DNA of 64,000 nt. Source: Sphingomonas sp. (GTDB lineage: Bacteria > Pseudomonadota > Alphaproteobacteria > Sphingomonadales > Sphingomonadaceae). The stretch spans positions 1 through 64,000 of the forward strand of contig NZ_JAIEPC010000003.1 of the NCBI RefSeq assembly GCF_019749955.1, in the 5' to 3' direction. The translations under genes were made by a program, and so were the position numbers. Shown one piece after another: positions 1-8,484 of the stretch. Numbering within the stretch: position 1 is the stretch's first letter; each line of letters begins with the position of its first letter. The notes beneath the pieces were generated by a model, which worked only from the letters and a program-made list of their open reading frames with translations, made no database searches and had not been told where the DNA came from.

Positions 1-1717
1 CGATGACGTTGTCGGCGCTGTCGTAGGTGTAATCGACGCTCGACGACACTGATCCATCGCCCGCCGACACGGTGATCCTGGTCGGCAACAGGTTTAGCCC
101 GCCGCCCGACGCCGCATATTCCAGCGCTGTGACTTGTTCCGACGCGCTGCCCGCGCAGGTCGCAGCCGTTGCACACTGCGTTTGCCGCGTCAGTTTCCAC
201 ACCGGGCTGTCCGCATCGACCAGGGCGCCCGCCTGATTGCGAACCTTGGCGTAGAAGGGGGCATAGGTCGCGTTGATTTCGGGACGCGGCGCACCGGCAG
301 TCGGCGCCGGCAGCTGGACGCGCGTCGCCTCGCCGTGATCGTTGCTATAGGTGATGTCAGTGCGGTTGCCGCGCGCGTCCTGCGTCCACACCGGCTTCAT
401 GCAATATTTGACGCCATCGACCGTGCAGTTCGCAACATAACCGGCGGTCGATACCAGATCGGGCAACCCGCTTCCTGGCTTGGCCCTGTTACGCACTTCG
501 ACGATGCGCCCGATCGGGTCATAGCTGGTCTGGGTCGCATCACCCTCAGGCGCCGTCACCAGATACAGCCGGTTCTCGCTGTCATAGCCATAGGTTGTCG
601 TGTTGTTCAGCTCGTCGGTTTTGCTCTCGAGCCGCGTCGGCAGCGCGCTCGAAGATCGGATGACAAAGGTGTCGACCATGTTGTTTGGCCCCGTGCGCGT
701 CACCGTCAGCTGATCGCCCGACCTTGCATAGCTATAGGTCGTCGCCACGCCGTGCCGCACGATCTGGTAGATCATGCCGTCGGGATAACGGCTGACCGAC
801 CAGTCATCATTGTTCTGATTGTCACTGTTGACCGCGAGCAGTCCCGTCGCGCTGATGCGCGCCAGGAAATCCCCGCCCAGCGTCGACAACAGCTTTTGCT
901 GATTGCCGTTGGGATCGGTTGAAATCGAGATACTCAACGTGGGCCAAGGCTGCGTCAGATTCGAGCAGGCATCCGCATTGGCGTCGCAATAATCGACAGC
1001 TCGGTTGATCGCCTGGACGCTCGTCAGTTTGCTGAAATCGGCACCAGGCGTGTTCGTCGCGTAGTTCGCCTTCAGCATCAGGCCGGTGTTGGTCGTAACC
1101 GATTGGACTCGCAAATAGTTGGTAGAGGATTGGCAAATGCCGAATCGACCGCAGTTTGAACCGACAGTTTCCTGCCGGTAGTTCCACGTACGTATTTCAC
1201 CATTGGGCGCGACGATTCGCGACAAGCGGTACCAACTTTGATTTGTTCCTCGCTGATTTTGAAGGCCGCCGCCATCGGTCGGCGGTGTCGTCAGATATTC
1301 ATAGCGCGTGCCATCTGGCGCTACATAAAGTGCCGTGCCGTTAGCAATGGTGAGCCGAGCGCCGTTCGCAAGTTCTGGCTTGTAGCTATCGTCAGGCTGC
1401 CGTACAAACAGAACTGAATTGCCGTTGATAAATACAACCGCACTTAACGCATTGTCGAGAACGGCGTTTGTAAAGGTCGTTTCATCAACCGGTCCGCTCC
1501 AAATATTTTCAAATGACAGGTTGCCAATTGATACATCCTTTGACGCAGCAGCAATCGTGCCGGTCGCCAGATCGACCCCCAGTTCGTCGGTAACGGGTCG
1601 CGATGGTGTAGGCGTCGTCTGCGCGTTGACCTGACCTGGCACCGTCAGGACAGCAATAGCACTTGCAAGAAGTGCGAACCGAAACTTTTTGGTGTTTGAC
1701 ATTCTTAAGGCAAGCAT
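1..1717 (-). CDS. RHS/YD-repeat secreted protein, C-terminus outside window
   Basis: The minus-strand reading frame is open from an ATG at 1717 to the left edge, so only about 570 N-terminal residues are visible. I chose this start because AGGAG lies 6 bases upstream; an internal ATG at 1702 has no such site. The product begins with a signal peptide (hydrophobic run ending near VNAQ). Further on it shows RHS/YD signatures such as TTYGYDSENRLY and, at the edge, DYTYDSADN. RHS proteins are large surface or toxin-delivery polypeptides that often end in a variable toxin domain. That end is not in the window, so no activity can be assigned. It lies about 60 bp downstream of a small YD-repeat gene on the same strand. 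Confidence 0.85.
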   Translation of the reverse strand, partial: MLALRMSNTKKFRFALLASAIAVLTVPGQVNAQTTPTPSRPVTDELGVDLATGTIAAASKDVSIGNLSFENIWSGPVDETTFTNAVLDNALSAVVFINGNSVLFVRQPDDSYKPELANGARLTIANGTALYVAPDGTRYEYLTTPPTDGGGLQNQRGTNQSWYRLSRIVAPNGEIRTWNYRQETVGSNCGRFGICQSSTNYLRVQSVTTNTGLMLKANYATNTPGADFSKLTSVQAINRAVDYCDANADACSNLTQPWPTLSISISTDPNGNQQKLLSTLGGDFLARISATGLLAVNSDNQNNDDWSVSRYPDGMIYQIVRHGVATTYSYARSGDQLTVTRTGPNNMVDTFVIRSSSALPTRLESKTDELNNTTTYGYDSENRLYLVTAPEGDATQTSYDPIGRIVEVRNRAKPGSGLPDLVSTAGYVANCTVDGVKYCMKPVWTQDARGNRTDITYSNDHGEATRVQLPAPTAGAPRPEINATYAPFYAKVRNQAGALVDADSPVWKLTRQTQCATAATCAGSASEQVTALEYAASGGGLNLLPTRITVSAGDGSVSSSVDYTYDSADNVI

Positions 1718-1773
1718 CTTCTACTCCTGATATTGCTATCGGATTTTTACTTGATAAACACTGATCAATTTGT

Positions 1774-1992
1774 CTATTGAGGCGCGCCGGTGACCTTCAC
1801 CTTCTTGCGATTGTCAGCCTTGTCATGGGTGTATTCCTTGGTGACGCCGTTGTTGACGGCCCCCGTATGGACGACCTTCACGACTCTGCCCTTGGCGTCA
1901 TATGTGTAGGTGATTGTCTCGGAGGCCATCGCTGCAAAAGGAACTGCACTTGTGGCAATGATGATGACAATTTTATTGATCGTATTTGCCAC
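1774..1992 (-). CDS. small secreted YD-repeat protein
   Basis: This 72-residue protein starts at a GTG with a GGGAGG ribosome site 7-8 bases upstream. Residues 1-23 form a signal peptide ending in AMA-S. The mature part of about 49 residues holds two YD-like units, TYTYDAKGRVVKV and EYTHDKADNRKKV, as in RHS proteins. It sits directly upstream of, and on the same strand as, the large RHS gene, so the two may be co-transcribed. It could be a remnant of a longer RHS gene, but its own signal peptide, ribosome site and stop argue for a real small gene. Function is unknown. Confidence 0.75.
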   Translation of the reverse strand: MANTINKIVIIIATSAVPFAAMASETITYTYDAKGRVVKVVHTGAVNNGVTKEYTHDKADNRKKVKVTGAPQ

Positions 1993-2353
1993 AGCAAAAC
2001 CTCCCTACAGATTACCGTAAAATAGATTTTCGAGCACACCTGACATGCACTCGAATCGATTTCGTTATTATTGGGATTAATTCATATTTGAGCGATTTTG
2101 ACAAGCGCAACAATGAATCTACCGCTGATAGGCTGACTGACTGAAAGTTCTTGACAGAGCAGAATCTGTAGAAAAATGGCCGATCACGCATGGCCTATCT
2201 TGTGAAAATTTTTTCCGAAAGCACCCTTTAGGTGTAATCGAGCACCCATCTTCGACGGTAATGACAACGGTGACATGGCCGTTCGGGTATAAAGGCTATG
2301 GACTTCACGAATCAAATTTAGCTATCATTGCGAAGCCATTTGGAGAGTCTGCC
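1993..2353. other. intergenic region between the RHS genes and the virB operon
   Basis: This is A+T-rich spacer between divergent transcription units. A TTGACA hexamer at 2151-2156 is a possible -35 element for the virB operon, but I see no convincing -10 element at 16-18 bp from it. An upstream extension of the first virB2 frame to 2261 is open. I consider it non-coding because a better ribosome site lies before the GTG at 2354. Confidence 0.5.
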
Positions 2354-2773
2354 GTGAGCAATTACAACGCGGAGCACGCGTCGGTGTTCACGGAGGCGGT
2401 GGCTTGGGTCGAACGGTTGGTTGTCGGATCAATCGCCACGAGTGTTGCCGTGCTGGCGATTGCTACGCTGGGTGCTCTATTACTTACAGGTCGCAGCGAT
2501 TGGCGTCAGGCGTTCCGCACGATCGTCGGCTGCTTCATTGTTTTTGGGGCCAGTGGCATCGTCGGCGGCTTGCTCGGGACCAACTCGTCGGGAGCGGAAT
2601 CGGTCAGCATCACACCGCCACCGCCCGTGACTAGTGAGCCAAGGGTAAGCGGACGCCCATATGATCCCTATGCTGGCGCTGCCCTTATCCGCCGACCGCT
2701 CAGCAAAGAAGAACTCCGTTCACGTCCGCTTGATCCTCCTCCGGACGTTTCAAATCTGCCCACCGTTAAGTAG
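2354..2773 (+). CDS. VirB2-like pilin with proline-rich tail
   Basis: This 139-residue TrbC/VirB2-type protein probably starts at the GTG preceded by GGAGAG at 2342; the frame is open further upstream to 2261. Two hydrophobic segments (roughly residues 20-45 and 55-75) flank the short TGRSDWRQ loop, the hallmark layout of T4SS major pilins. It is unusual in two ways. It shows no clear signal peptide, and after the second membrane segment it carries about 60 extra residues rich in proline and charge (PPPPVTSEPR, RSRPLDPPPD). The next gene is a second, more conventional VirB2. It may be a pilin variant or an accessory membrane protein. Confidence 0.65.
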   Translation: MSNYNAEHASVFTEAVAWVERLVVGSIATSVAVLAIATLGALLLTGRSDWRQAFRTIVGCFIVFGASGIVGGLLGTNSSGAESVSITPPPPVTSEPRVSGRPYDPYAGAALIRRPLSKEELRSRPLDPPPDVSNLPTVK

Positions 2774-2823
2774 AGATCACAACGGCTATGCGTCGCAAGA
2801 TCACACCAGATAGCGAGTCAATC

Positions 2824-3132
2824 ATGCGTATCGTCAACTGTTTGCTAGTGCCCACGCTCGCGGCTTTCGCCTCCCCTCTTCGCGCCCAAAGCAGCTATGC
2901 CGATCCCGCCGGCTCCGGGCCGATCCTCGGCGCGGTCAACTGGCTCCAGGGCACGTTGCTCGGCACCGTTGCGACGGTCGTCGCGGTGATCGCGGTGGCG
3001 TCGGTGGGCTTTCTGATGCTCACCGGGCGGATGAACTGGCGCTACGGCGTCACCGTCATCATCGGCTGCTTCATCCTGTTTGGCGCAACCAGTATCGTTG
3101 CAGGCATCCAGTCGACCGCAGCCGGGGGTTGA
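2824..3132 (+). CDS. virB2: VirB2, T4SS major pilin
   Basis: This 102-residue protein has a signal peptide (cleavage near LRAQ-SS) followed by two hydrophobic segments around the loop TGRMNWRYG. The mature chain of about 80 residues fits VirB2/TrbC pilins, which form the T4SS pilus. An ATG at 2788 in the same frame would add 12 residues ahead of the signal peptide, so I prefer 2824, although its ribosome site is weak. The loop and second segment (IGCFILFGATSIV) closely match the preceding gene (VGCFIVFGASGIV), showing a duplication. The virB3 start follows one base after its stop. Confidence 0.85.
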   Translation: MRIVNCLLVPTLAAFASPLRAQSSYADPAGSGPILGAVNWLQGTLLGTVATVVAVIAVASVGFLMLTGRMNWRYGVTVIIGCFILFGATSIVAGIQSTAAGG

Positions 3133-3133
3133 G

Positions 3134-3418
3134 GTGACCGGTCTCGACCGCGACCCGCTATTCGTTGCGCTGACGCGCCCGCAGATGTTTGCAGGCGTTA
3201 CCTATAGCTTTTTCGTCATCAATGCGATTCTGACGACCGAGCTGTTCCTGATCTTCAAGTCGTTTTGGGTGTTTCTGGCAGCGCTGCTGGTTCACGTGAT
3301 CGGCTATCTCGCTTGCCTTGGCGAGCCGCGCATCTTCGACCTGTGGCTCATCAAGGCGTCGCGCTGCCCGCGCGTGCGCAATTATCGGCTGTGGCAGTGC
3401 AACTCATACCGCGCCTGA
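3134..3418 (+). CDS. virB3: VirB3, T4SS inner-membrane component
   Basis: This 94-residue protein starts at a GTG with GAGG overlapping the virB2 stop. VirB3 is a short inner-membrane partner of VirB4. Seen here are the family's N-terminal signature (DPLFVALTRPQMFAGV), two hydrophobic segments at about residues 18-60, and the conserved GEPRIFDLW stretch near the end. The 3' end overlaps the probable virB4 start by about 28 bases in another frame, typical of a compact virB operon. Confidence 0.9.
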   Translation: MTGLDRDPLFVALTRPQMFAGVTYSFFVINAILTTELFLIFKSFWVFLAALLVHVIGYLACLGEPRIFDLWLIKASRCPRVRNYRLWQCNSYRA

Positions 3419-5787
3419 CCAGCGACCCGAAAGGCTTTGACAAAGAGGCGAGCGCGGGATCGCGGCTGCCCTATGCCCGCCATGTCGATGACCGCACGGT
3501 GGAAACGCGCGACGGCATGCTGTTTCAGGTGATCCAGCTTGGCGGGCTGATGTTCGAGACCGCCGATACCGACGAGCTCAATTATCGAAAGGGGCTACGC
3601 GATGCGATGCTGCAAGCCATCGGGACGTCGCGGTTCGCGCTCTATCATCATATCATCCGGCGGCGCGTCGAGCCACTGATCGAAGCCGATTACCCTGACG
3701 CGTTCAGCCGCCAGCTCGACGCGAGCTGGCGCGCCCGGCTGGCCGGTAAGTCGCTTTACGCCAACGACTTGTTCGTGACGGTGATGCGCCGTCCGCTCCA
3801 GGGGCGCGGCGGCGCCGCTGACCGCTTTGCCCGGCTGCTGGGGCGCGGCGGCGGCCGCGAGGAAGCCCGCGCGCAAGCTGCGGTCGAGCGGCGCGCGCTT
3901 GACGCAGCAGTCGAGCAAGTGGTGGCAGCACTCGGCAGCTATGATCCGCGCATCCTTGAGGTTTATGACACGGCGGCTGGCCCTTGCTCGGAGCCACTCG
4001 AGTTCCTGTCCGCTCTCTACAATGCCGAACTGCGCCCGGTGCGCCTGCCGCACGGCGATGTCGGCGACTATTTGCCCTATCGCCGGGTCAGCTTCGGGCA
4101 GGACGCCGTCGAACTCGGTCCCGTTGGCGACAGTGGCCCCGTGTTTGCGGCAATGGTGTCGATCAAGGACTATCCCGGCCAGACCCTCCCCGGCATGCTC
4201 GACGATCTGCTACGGACGCCGGCCGAGCTGGTGATCAGCCAGAGCTTCGGCTTCGTCGACCGGCAAGCCGGACTCGGCGCGATGAATTTGGCGCTGCGAC
4301 GGATGCGTGCTTCCGACGACGAAGCGCTCAGCCTGCGCGGCGAATTGGCGTCGGCCAAGGACGAGCTTGCCGCTGGGCGCGCCGCCTTTGGCGAACATCA
4401 TATGACGATCGCCGTGCGTGGCGCCTCGCTCGCCGAAGTCGATGCGGGGGTTGCCGAAGTACAAGCGGCGCTGAGCGACCTGGGCATCATCGCCGTGCGC
4501 GAGGAAATGGGGCTGGAGCCCGCTTTTTGGGCGCAATTTCCGGGAAATTTTCGCTTTATCGCGCGCCGCGCGCTGATCTCCAGCAGCAATTTTGCCAGCT
4601 TTGCCAGCGGCCACAATTTCCCCATCGGTCGCGCGTCCGGCAATCATTGGGGGCAGGCCGTCACCCTGCTCGAGACCACGGCGGCGGGCCCCTATCACTT
4701 CAATTTCCACCAAGGTGATTTGGGCAATTTCACGGTCATTGGGCCTTCAGGCTCAGGCAAGACGGTCGTGCTCAATTTCCTCCTCGCCCAGGCACGCAAG
4801 TTCCACCCGCGCATCATTTTCTTTGACAAGGATCGCGGCGCCGAACTGTTCATCCGCGCAATCGGCGGCAGCTATGATGTGTTGCGTCCGGGGGCGCCAA
4901 GCGGGCTCAACCCGTTAAAACTTGCCGATACCCCGGAAAATCACCGCTTTCTGATCGCGTGGGTTTCGCGGCTGGCTGAAAGCGGCGGTGCCACGCTATC
5001 GTCCGATGATCTTGAGCGGATCGCCGATGCCGTCGACGCCAATTTTGCTGCACCAGCGGTTTACCGCCAGTTGCGCTATTTCGCCGAACTGTTCCGCGGC
5101 GGCCAGCGGCCGCATAGCGCCGATCTGTGGTCGCGGCTGCGCCCCTGGTGGGGTGACGGGGAGCATGCCTGGGCATTCGACAATGCGCTTGATCGCACTG
5201 ACCTGGCGGCGGACGCGGTCGGGTTCGACATGACGCGCATCCTCGATGACCCGACGCTGCGGACGCCTGTGATGATGTATCTGTTCCACCGGGCTGAGGA
5301 GCGGCTCGATGGAACGCCCTCGATCATCGTGATCGACGAAGGGTGGAAAGCGCTCGACGACGACGTGTTTGTCGCCCGCATCAAGGATTGGGAAAAGACG
5401 ATCCGCAAACGCAACGGCATCGTCGGGTTCGCGACGCAAAGCGCCGAGGACGCGCTCGGCAGCCGCATCGCCAGCGCGATTGTCGAGCAGGCGGCCACGC
5501 AAATCTTCATGGCCAACCCCAAGGCACAGGCGCGCGACTATGTCGACGGCTTCGGGCTCACTCAGCATGAATATGATCTGGTGCGGTCGCTGCCCGACAG
5601 TGCACGATGCTTCCTCATCAAACACGGCAATGACTCTGTGGTCGCCCGGCTCAATCTGGGCGGCGAAGACGAGATATTGACGATCCTGTCGGGGCGCGAA
5701 CGCACGGTCCGGCTGCTCGACGAAATACGGGCGCGCACTGGCGATGATCCCGCCAATTGGCTCCCCGAATTGCTGAAGGTCGCGTGA
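3391..5787 (+). CDS. virB4: VirB4, T4SS ATPase
   Basis: VirB4 is the large cytoplasmic/inner-membrane ATPase that powers pilus assembly and substrate transfer. The product is about 798 residues, normal for the family. It shows a Walker A motif GPSGSGKT (about residues 451-458) and a Walker B motif IIVIDEGW (about 645-652), followed by the conserved VGFATQSAEDA stretch. The start is ambiguous: GTG at 3391 or 3397, since the open frame runs well upstream into virB3. The stop TGA shares its A with the ATG of virB6, indicating translational coupling. Confidence 0.93.
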   Translation: MAVQLIPRLTSDPKGFDKEASAGSRLPYARHVDDRTVETRDGMLFQVIQLGGLMFETADTDELNYRKGLRDAMLQAIGTSRFALYHHIIRRRVEPLIEADYPDAFSRQLDASWRARLAGKSLYANDLFVTVMRRPLQGRGGAADRFARLLGRGGGREEARAQAAVERRALDAAVEQVVAALGSYDPRILEVYDTAAGPCSEPLEFLSALYNAELRPVRLPHGDVGDYLPYRRVSFGQDAVELGPVGDSGPVFAAMVSIKDYPGQTLPGMLDDLLRTPAELVISQSFGFVDRQAGLGAMNLALRRMRASDDEALSLRGELASAKDELAAGRAAFGEHHMTIAVRGASLAEVDAGVAEVQAALSDLGIIAVREEMGLEPAFWAQFPGNFRFIARRALISSSNFASFASGHNFPIGRASGNHWGQAVTLLETTAAGPYHFNFHQGDLGNFTVIGPSGSGKTVVLNFLLAQARKFHPRIIFFDKDRGAELFIRAIGGSYDVLRPGAPSGLNPLKLADTPENHRFLIAWVSRLAESGGATLSSDDLERIADAVDANFAAPAVYRQLRYFAELFRGGQRPHSADLWSRLRPWWGDGEHAWAFDNALDRTDLAADAVGFDMTRILDDPTLRTPVMMYLFHRAEERLDGTPSIIVIDEGWKALDDDVFVARIKDWEKTIRKRNGIVGFATQSAEDALGSRIASAIVEQAATQIFMANPKAQARDYVDGFGLTQHEYDLVRSLPDSARCFLIKHGNDSVVARLNLGGEDEILTILSGRERTVRLLDEIRARTGDDPANWLPELLKVA

Positions 5788-7037
5788 TGAGCGTCTGCCC
5801 TGGCTTCGATCCGCTGGCACCCTATGTGACGAGCGTGGTCGGCTTCGTCGATTGCCACGCGCGCACGCTCGGCGAGGCGGGATATCGCGCGCTGGGGAGC
5901 GGATCGCCGATCGGCCTCGCGATTGGGGGGCTGATCACGATCTACATCGCGCTGATTGGCTACCGGCTGCTGCTGGGCGAGACGTTCAGTGTCCGCGACG
6001 GCGTGTCGAGCGTCGTCAAGATCGGCCTCGTTCTTGCGCTTTCGACCCAATGGCCCGCGTATCGCACGGTCATTTACGACGTCGCCATTGATGGCCCTGC
6101 CGAACTCGCCAACCGGATCCTTGCGCCCTCGGGCCTCGGCGGCGGTGACCGGCAGGGACTGACGGCACGGGTGCAGGGCGCCTATGACGTTCTCGACGCA
6201 CTGCTCCACCCCGATCCCGCCGCCATTCCCAGCCGCCAGGCTTCGCCACGCAATGCCGACGGCGTTCCCGCAACGCTGCCGACCGCAGGCGGTACGGCGC
6301 AACTCAGCACGCCGTCGCCAGGATTTCTGGCCGCATCGAGTATGATCCTGATCGTTGGCACGCTTGCCGGGCTCCTCGCGGTCCGGGTGATCGCGGGATT
6401 GCTGCTTGCGCTCGGGCCATTGTTCATCGGTTGCTTCCTGTTCGAGGCAATGCGTGGTCTTTTTGTCGGGTGGCTGCGCGTGCTCATCGGGACAACGGTC
6501 GGCGCGGTGGCGGGTCCAACCGTGATCGCGATCGAGCTTGCCATTCTCGAGCCGCAGCTGCGCCTGCTTCAGCAACTGGTCGCCGCCGGCACGCCTGTTC
6601 CGATCCTGCCCGGCGAAATATTGGCAACCACCGCGTTGTTCGCGCTCGTGCTCACGGCGGCCCTCATCGCCGTAATGCGCGCGGCGGCAGGGCTTCGGCT
6701 GCCCGACGCGGTGCGTCGGCACGCGATGCAGCTCGTCGAGCGCCATCAAAGCCCAAGCGATGCGCGGCCTCAGCAAGGAGAGCAGCAGGCTTTTGCCCGC
6801 CAGGCCGACGAAGGCATGTCACGTGCGCGATTGGTAGCGAATGCCGTCATCGATCTCGACCGACGCGACGGGCGGACGGGGACCACAGAGGGCGGTGGCC
6901 GTGTGGCGCAGATCGCCGGATCTGTGCGTGCCGTTGGAGAGAGCGAGTCAGTGACACTCCAACCGCTCGGCCAGCGTGGACGGCGGACGTCCCGGCGACT
7001 GTCGCAAGCCGCCGCTCGCAGGGATGCCCGCACATGA
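5787..7037 (+). CDS. virB6: VirB6/TrbL-family T4SS membrane protein
   Basis: The 416-residue product has multiple hydrophobic segments, including GLAIGGLITIYIALIGYRLLL near the N-terminus and MILIVGTLAGLLAVRVIAG after a polar, proline-rich loop. The C-terminal ~90 residues are polar and cytoplasmic. This is the VirB6/TrbL plan, the polytopic inner-membrane channel component. The start overlaps the virB4 stop (TGATG) and the stop overlaps the virB8 start (ACATGA). Position between virB4 and virB8 supports the call; VirB5, which often precedes VirB6, is absent. Confidence 0.88.
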   Translation: MSVCPGFDPLAPYVTSVVGFVDCHARTLGEAGYRALGSGSPIGLAIGGLITIYIALIGYRLLLGETFSVRDGVSSVVKIGLVLALSTQWPAYRTVIYDVAIDGPAELANRILAPSGLGGGDRQGLTARVQGAYDVLDALLHPDPAAIPSRQASPRNADGVPATLPTAGGTAQLSTPSPGFLAASSMILIVGTLAGLLAVRVIAGLLLALGPLFIGCFLFEAMRGLFVGWLRVLIGTTVGAVAGPTVIAIELAILEPQLRLLQQLVAAGTPVPILPGEILATTALFALVLTAALIAVMRAAAGLRLPDAVRRHAMQLVERHQSPSDARPQQGEQQAFARQADEGMSRARLVANAVIDLDRRDGRTGTTEGGGRVAQIAGSVRAVGESESVTLQPLGQRGRRTSRRLSQAAARRDART

Positions 7038-7792
7038 CTGAAACGATCGACGCCGCAGCGCACCGCGATAGCTATTATGCCGAGGCTGAGAGTTGGGCAG
7101 CCGATCGGCAGCAAGGCCTGCGGCGGTCGCGGACGATCGCTTGGACGATCGCGGGCATCGCCGCCGGGATCGCCATCCTCGAAGCGGTTGCGCTCGCGGC
7201 GCTTGCGCCGCTCAAGACCGTCGAGCCTTATACGCTGCTGGTCGACAAGACGACGGGCTTTGCGCAGATTTTGAAAGGCAGCGCCACCGACCGGATCGAG
7301 CCCGATGCCGCGCTCACCCAATCGATGCTCGCGCAATATGTGATCGCGCGCGAGGGATTTGATATCAGCGCACTCCAGACCAACTATCGCAAAGTCGCGC
7401 TGTGGTCGGCCGATACGGCGCGTCGCAGCTATCTCGCCACGATTCCTGCGAGCAACCCGGACAGCCCGCTCAACCGCTATCCGCGCACCACCGTGATTGC
7501 GACGACGATCCGCAGCGTATCGCCGATCGGGCCGAGCACGGCGCTGGTGCGGTTCGACACCGAACGGGTCGATCAGGGCCAGGAGGCTGGCCCTCGCGCC
7601 TCGTGGGTCGCGATCATCCGTTACCGGTTCGCGCGCATCCCGATGAGCATCGATGACCGGCTCGTGAATCCGCTCGGCTTTCAGGTGACGAGCTATCGCC
7701 GCGACCAGGAGGCATTGCCCGCGCCGCCACGGGCGACTCCGCCAGCGGCGGCCTCGCTTGACCCCGGTGCCCCAGCGCGGACGCAGCCATGA
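7034..7792 (+). CDS. virB8: VirB8, T4SS periplasmic bridge protein
   Basis: This 252-residue bitopic protein has a cytoplasmic N-terminus of about 32 residues, one membrane helix (about residues 33-60) and a periplasmic NTF2-like domain. Conserved VirB8 features are the YYAEAESWAADR start, PLKTVEPYTLLVDKTTG after the helix, and the VNPLGFQVTSYRRDQE end. VirB8 nucleates assembly between VirB6 and the core complex. The C-terminal ~30 residues are proline/alanine rich. The stop overlaps the virB9 start. Confidence 0.92.
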   Translation: MTETIDAAAHRDSYYAEAESWAADRQQGLRRSRTIAWTIAGIAAGIAILEAVALAALAPLKTVEPYTLLVDKTTGFAQILKGSATDRIEPDAALTQSMLAQYVIAREGFDISALQTNYRKVALWSADTARRSYLATIPASNPDSPLNRYPRTTVIATTIRSVSPIGPSTALVRFDTERVDQGQEAGPRASWVAIIRYRFARIPMSIDDRLVNPLGFQVTSYRRDQEALPAPPRATPPAAASLDPGAPARTQP

Positions 7793-8484
7793 TCAGGGGC
7801 TTTTTGGTTGCCACGCTGTTGGCGCTCGCGACCCCTGCCCTGGCGGAGGTAACGCCGAAGCCGGGGCCCGGCGACCCCCATCTTCAAACGGTCGGCTATG
7901 ACCCCGAACAGGTGGTCGCCTTGCGCGTGGCGCCCGGATTTGCGCTGACGGTGCAGCTCTCCCCCGATGAGCGTGTCGAGACAATCTCGGTGGGCAATAG
8001 TTCGGCTTGGCAGGTGCAGCCGAACAAGCGAGGCGATGTTGTTTTCGTCAAGCTGGCGAGCGGCGGGTCGGCGACGAACTTGACGATATTCACCGATGTG
8101 CGGCGGTATAGCTTCACTCTCTACCCCACCACCAGCGACGATCAGCAACTGGCCTATACGCTGCGGTTCACTTATCCGGTCGCCGAACGTGTTCCTGAAA
8201 CCAAAGTGACGATCGAACCGACACGGTACCGGCTTCGCGGTGACAAATCGCTGTGGCCGCTCGCGATGTCCGACGATGGCAGTTTCACGTCGATTGCCTG
8301 GGGGCCGGACGTGGCGATACCCGCCGTTTATCTGGTCGACGCGCGGGGTCGCCAGGCGCTGGTCAACGGCGTGGTCCGCGATGGCGCCTATGTGATCGAA
8401 GGCGTTGCGCGCCAGATGGTGTTCAAGCTGGGCAAGGCGCGCGCGACCGCAACGCGGATGCTGACGCAGGTCGAGCGGCCATGA
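7789..8484 (+). CDS. virB9: VirB9, T4SS core complex
   Basis: This 231-residue protein has a signal peptide ending ALA-E. VirB9 is the periplasmic/outer-membrane core-complex subunit. Visible signatures are the N-terminal DPEQVVALRVAPGFALTVQL block, TNLTIFTDVRRYSFTL in the middle, and the C-terminal domain with the P..VYLVD.RG and VNGVVRDGAYVIEGV stretches. No separate VirB7 lipoprotein gene was found beside it. The ATG overlaps the virB8 stop by 4 bases and the TGA overlaps the virB10 start. Confidence 0.93.
   Translation: MIRGFLVATLLALATPALAEVTPKPGPGDPHLQTVGYDPEQVVALRVAPGFALTVQLSPDERVETISVGNSSAWQVQPNKRGDVVFVKLASGGSATNLTIFTDVRRYSFTLYPTTSDDQQLAYTLRFTYPVAERVPETKVTIEPTRYRLRGDKSLWPLAMSDDGSFTSIAWGPDVAIPAVYLVDARGRQALVNGVVRDGAYVIEGVARQMVFKLGKARATATRMLTQVERP

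Noticed and set aside
2151..2180. TTGACA as virB promoter
   Set aside because: No matching -10 element lies at normal distance; recorded only as a possibility in the spacer entry.
5562..6776. 404-codon minus-strand frame opposite virB4/virB6
   Set aside because: GC-rich shadow rich in Arg, Gln and Asp without domains; virB6 on the plus strand fits operon context.
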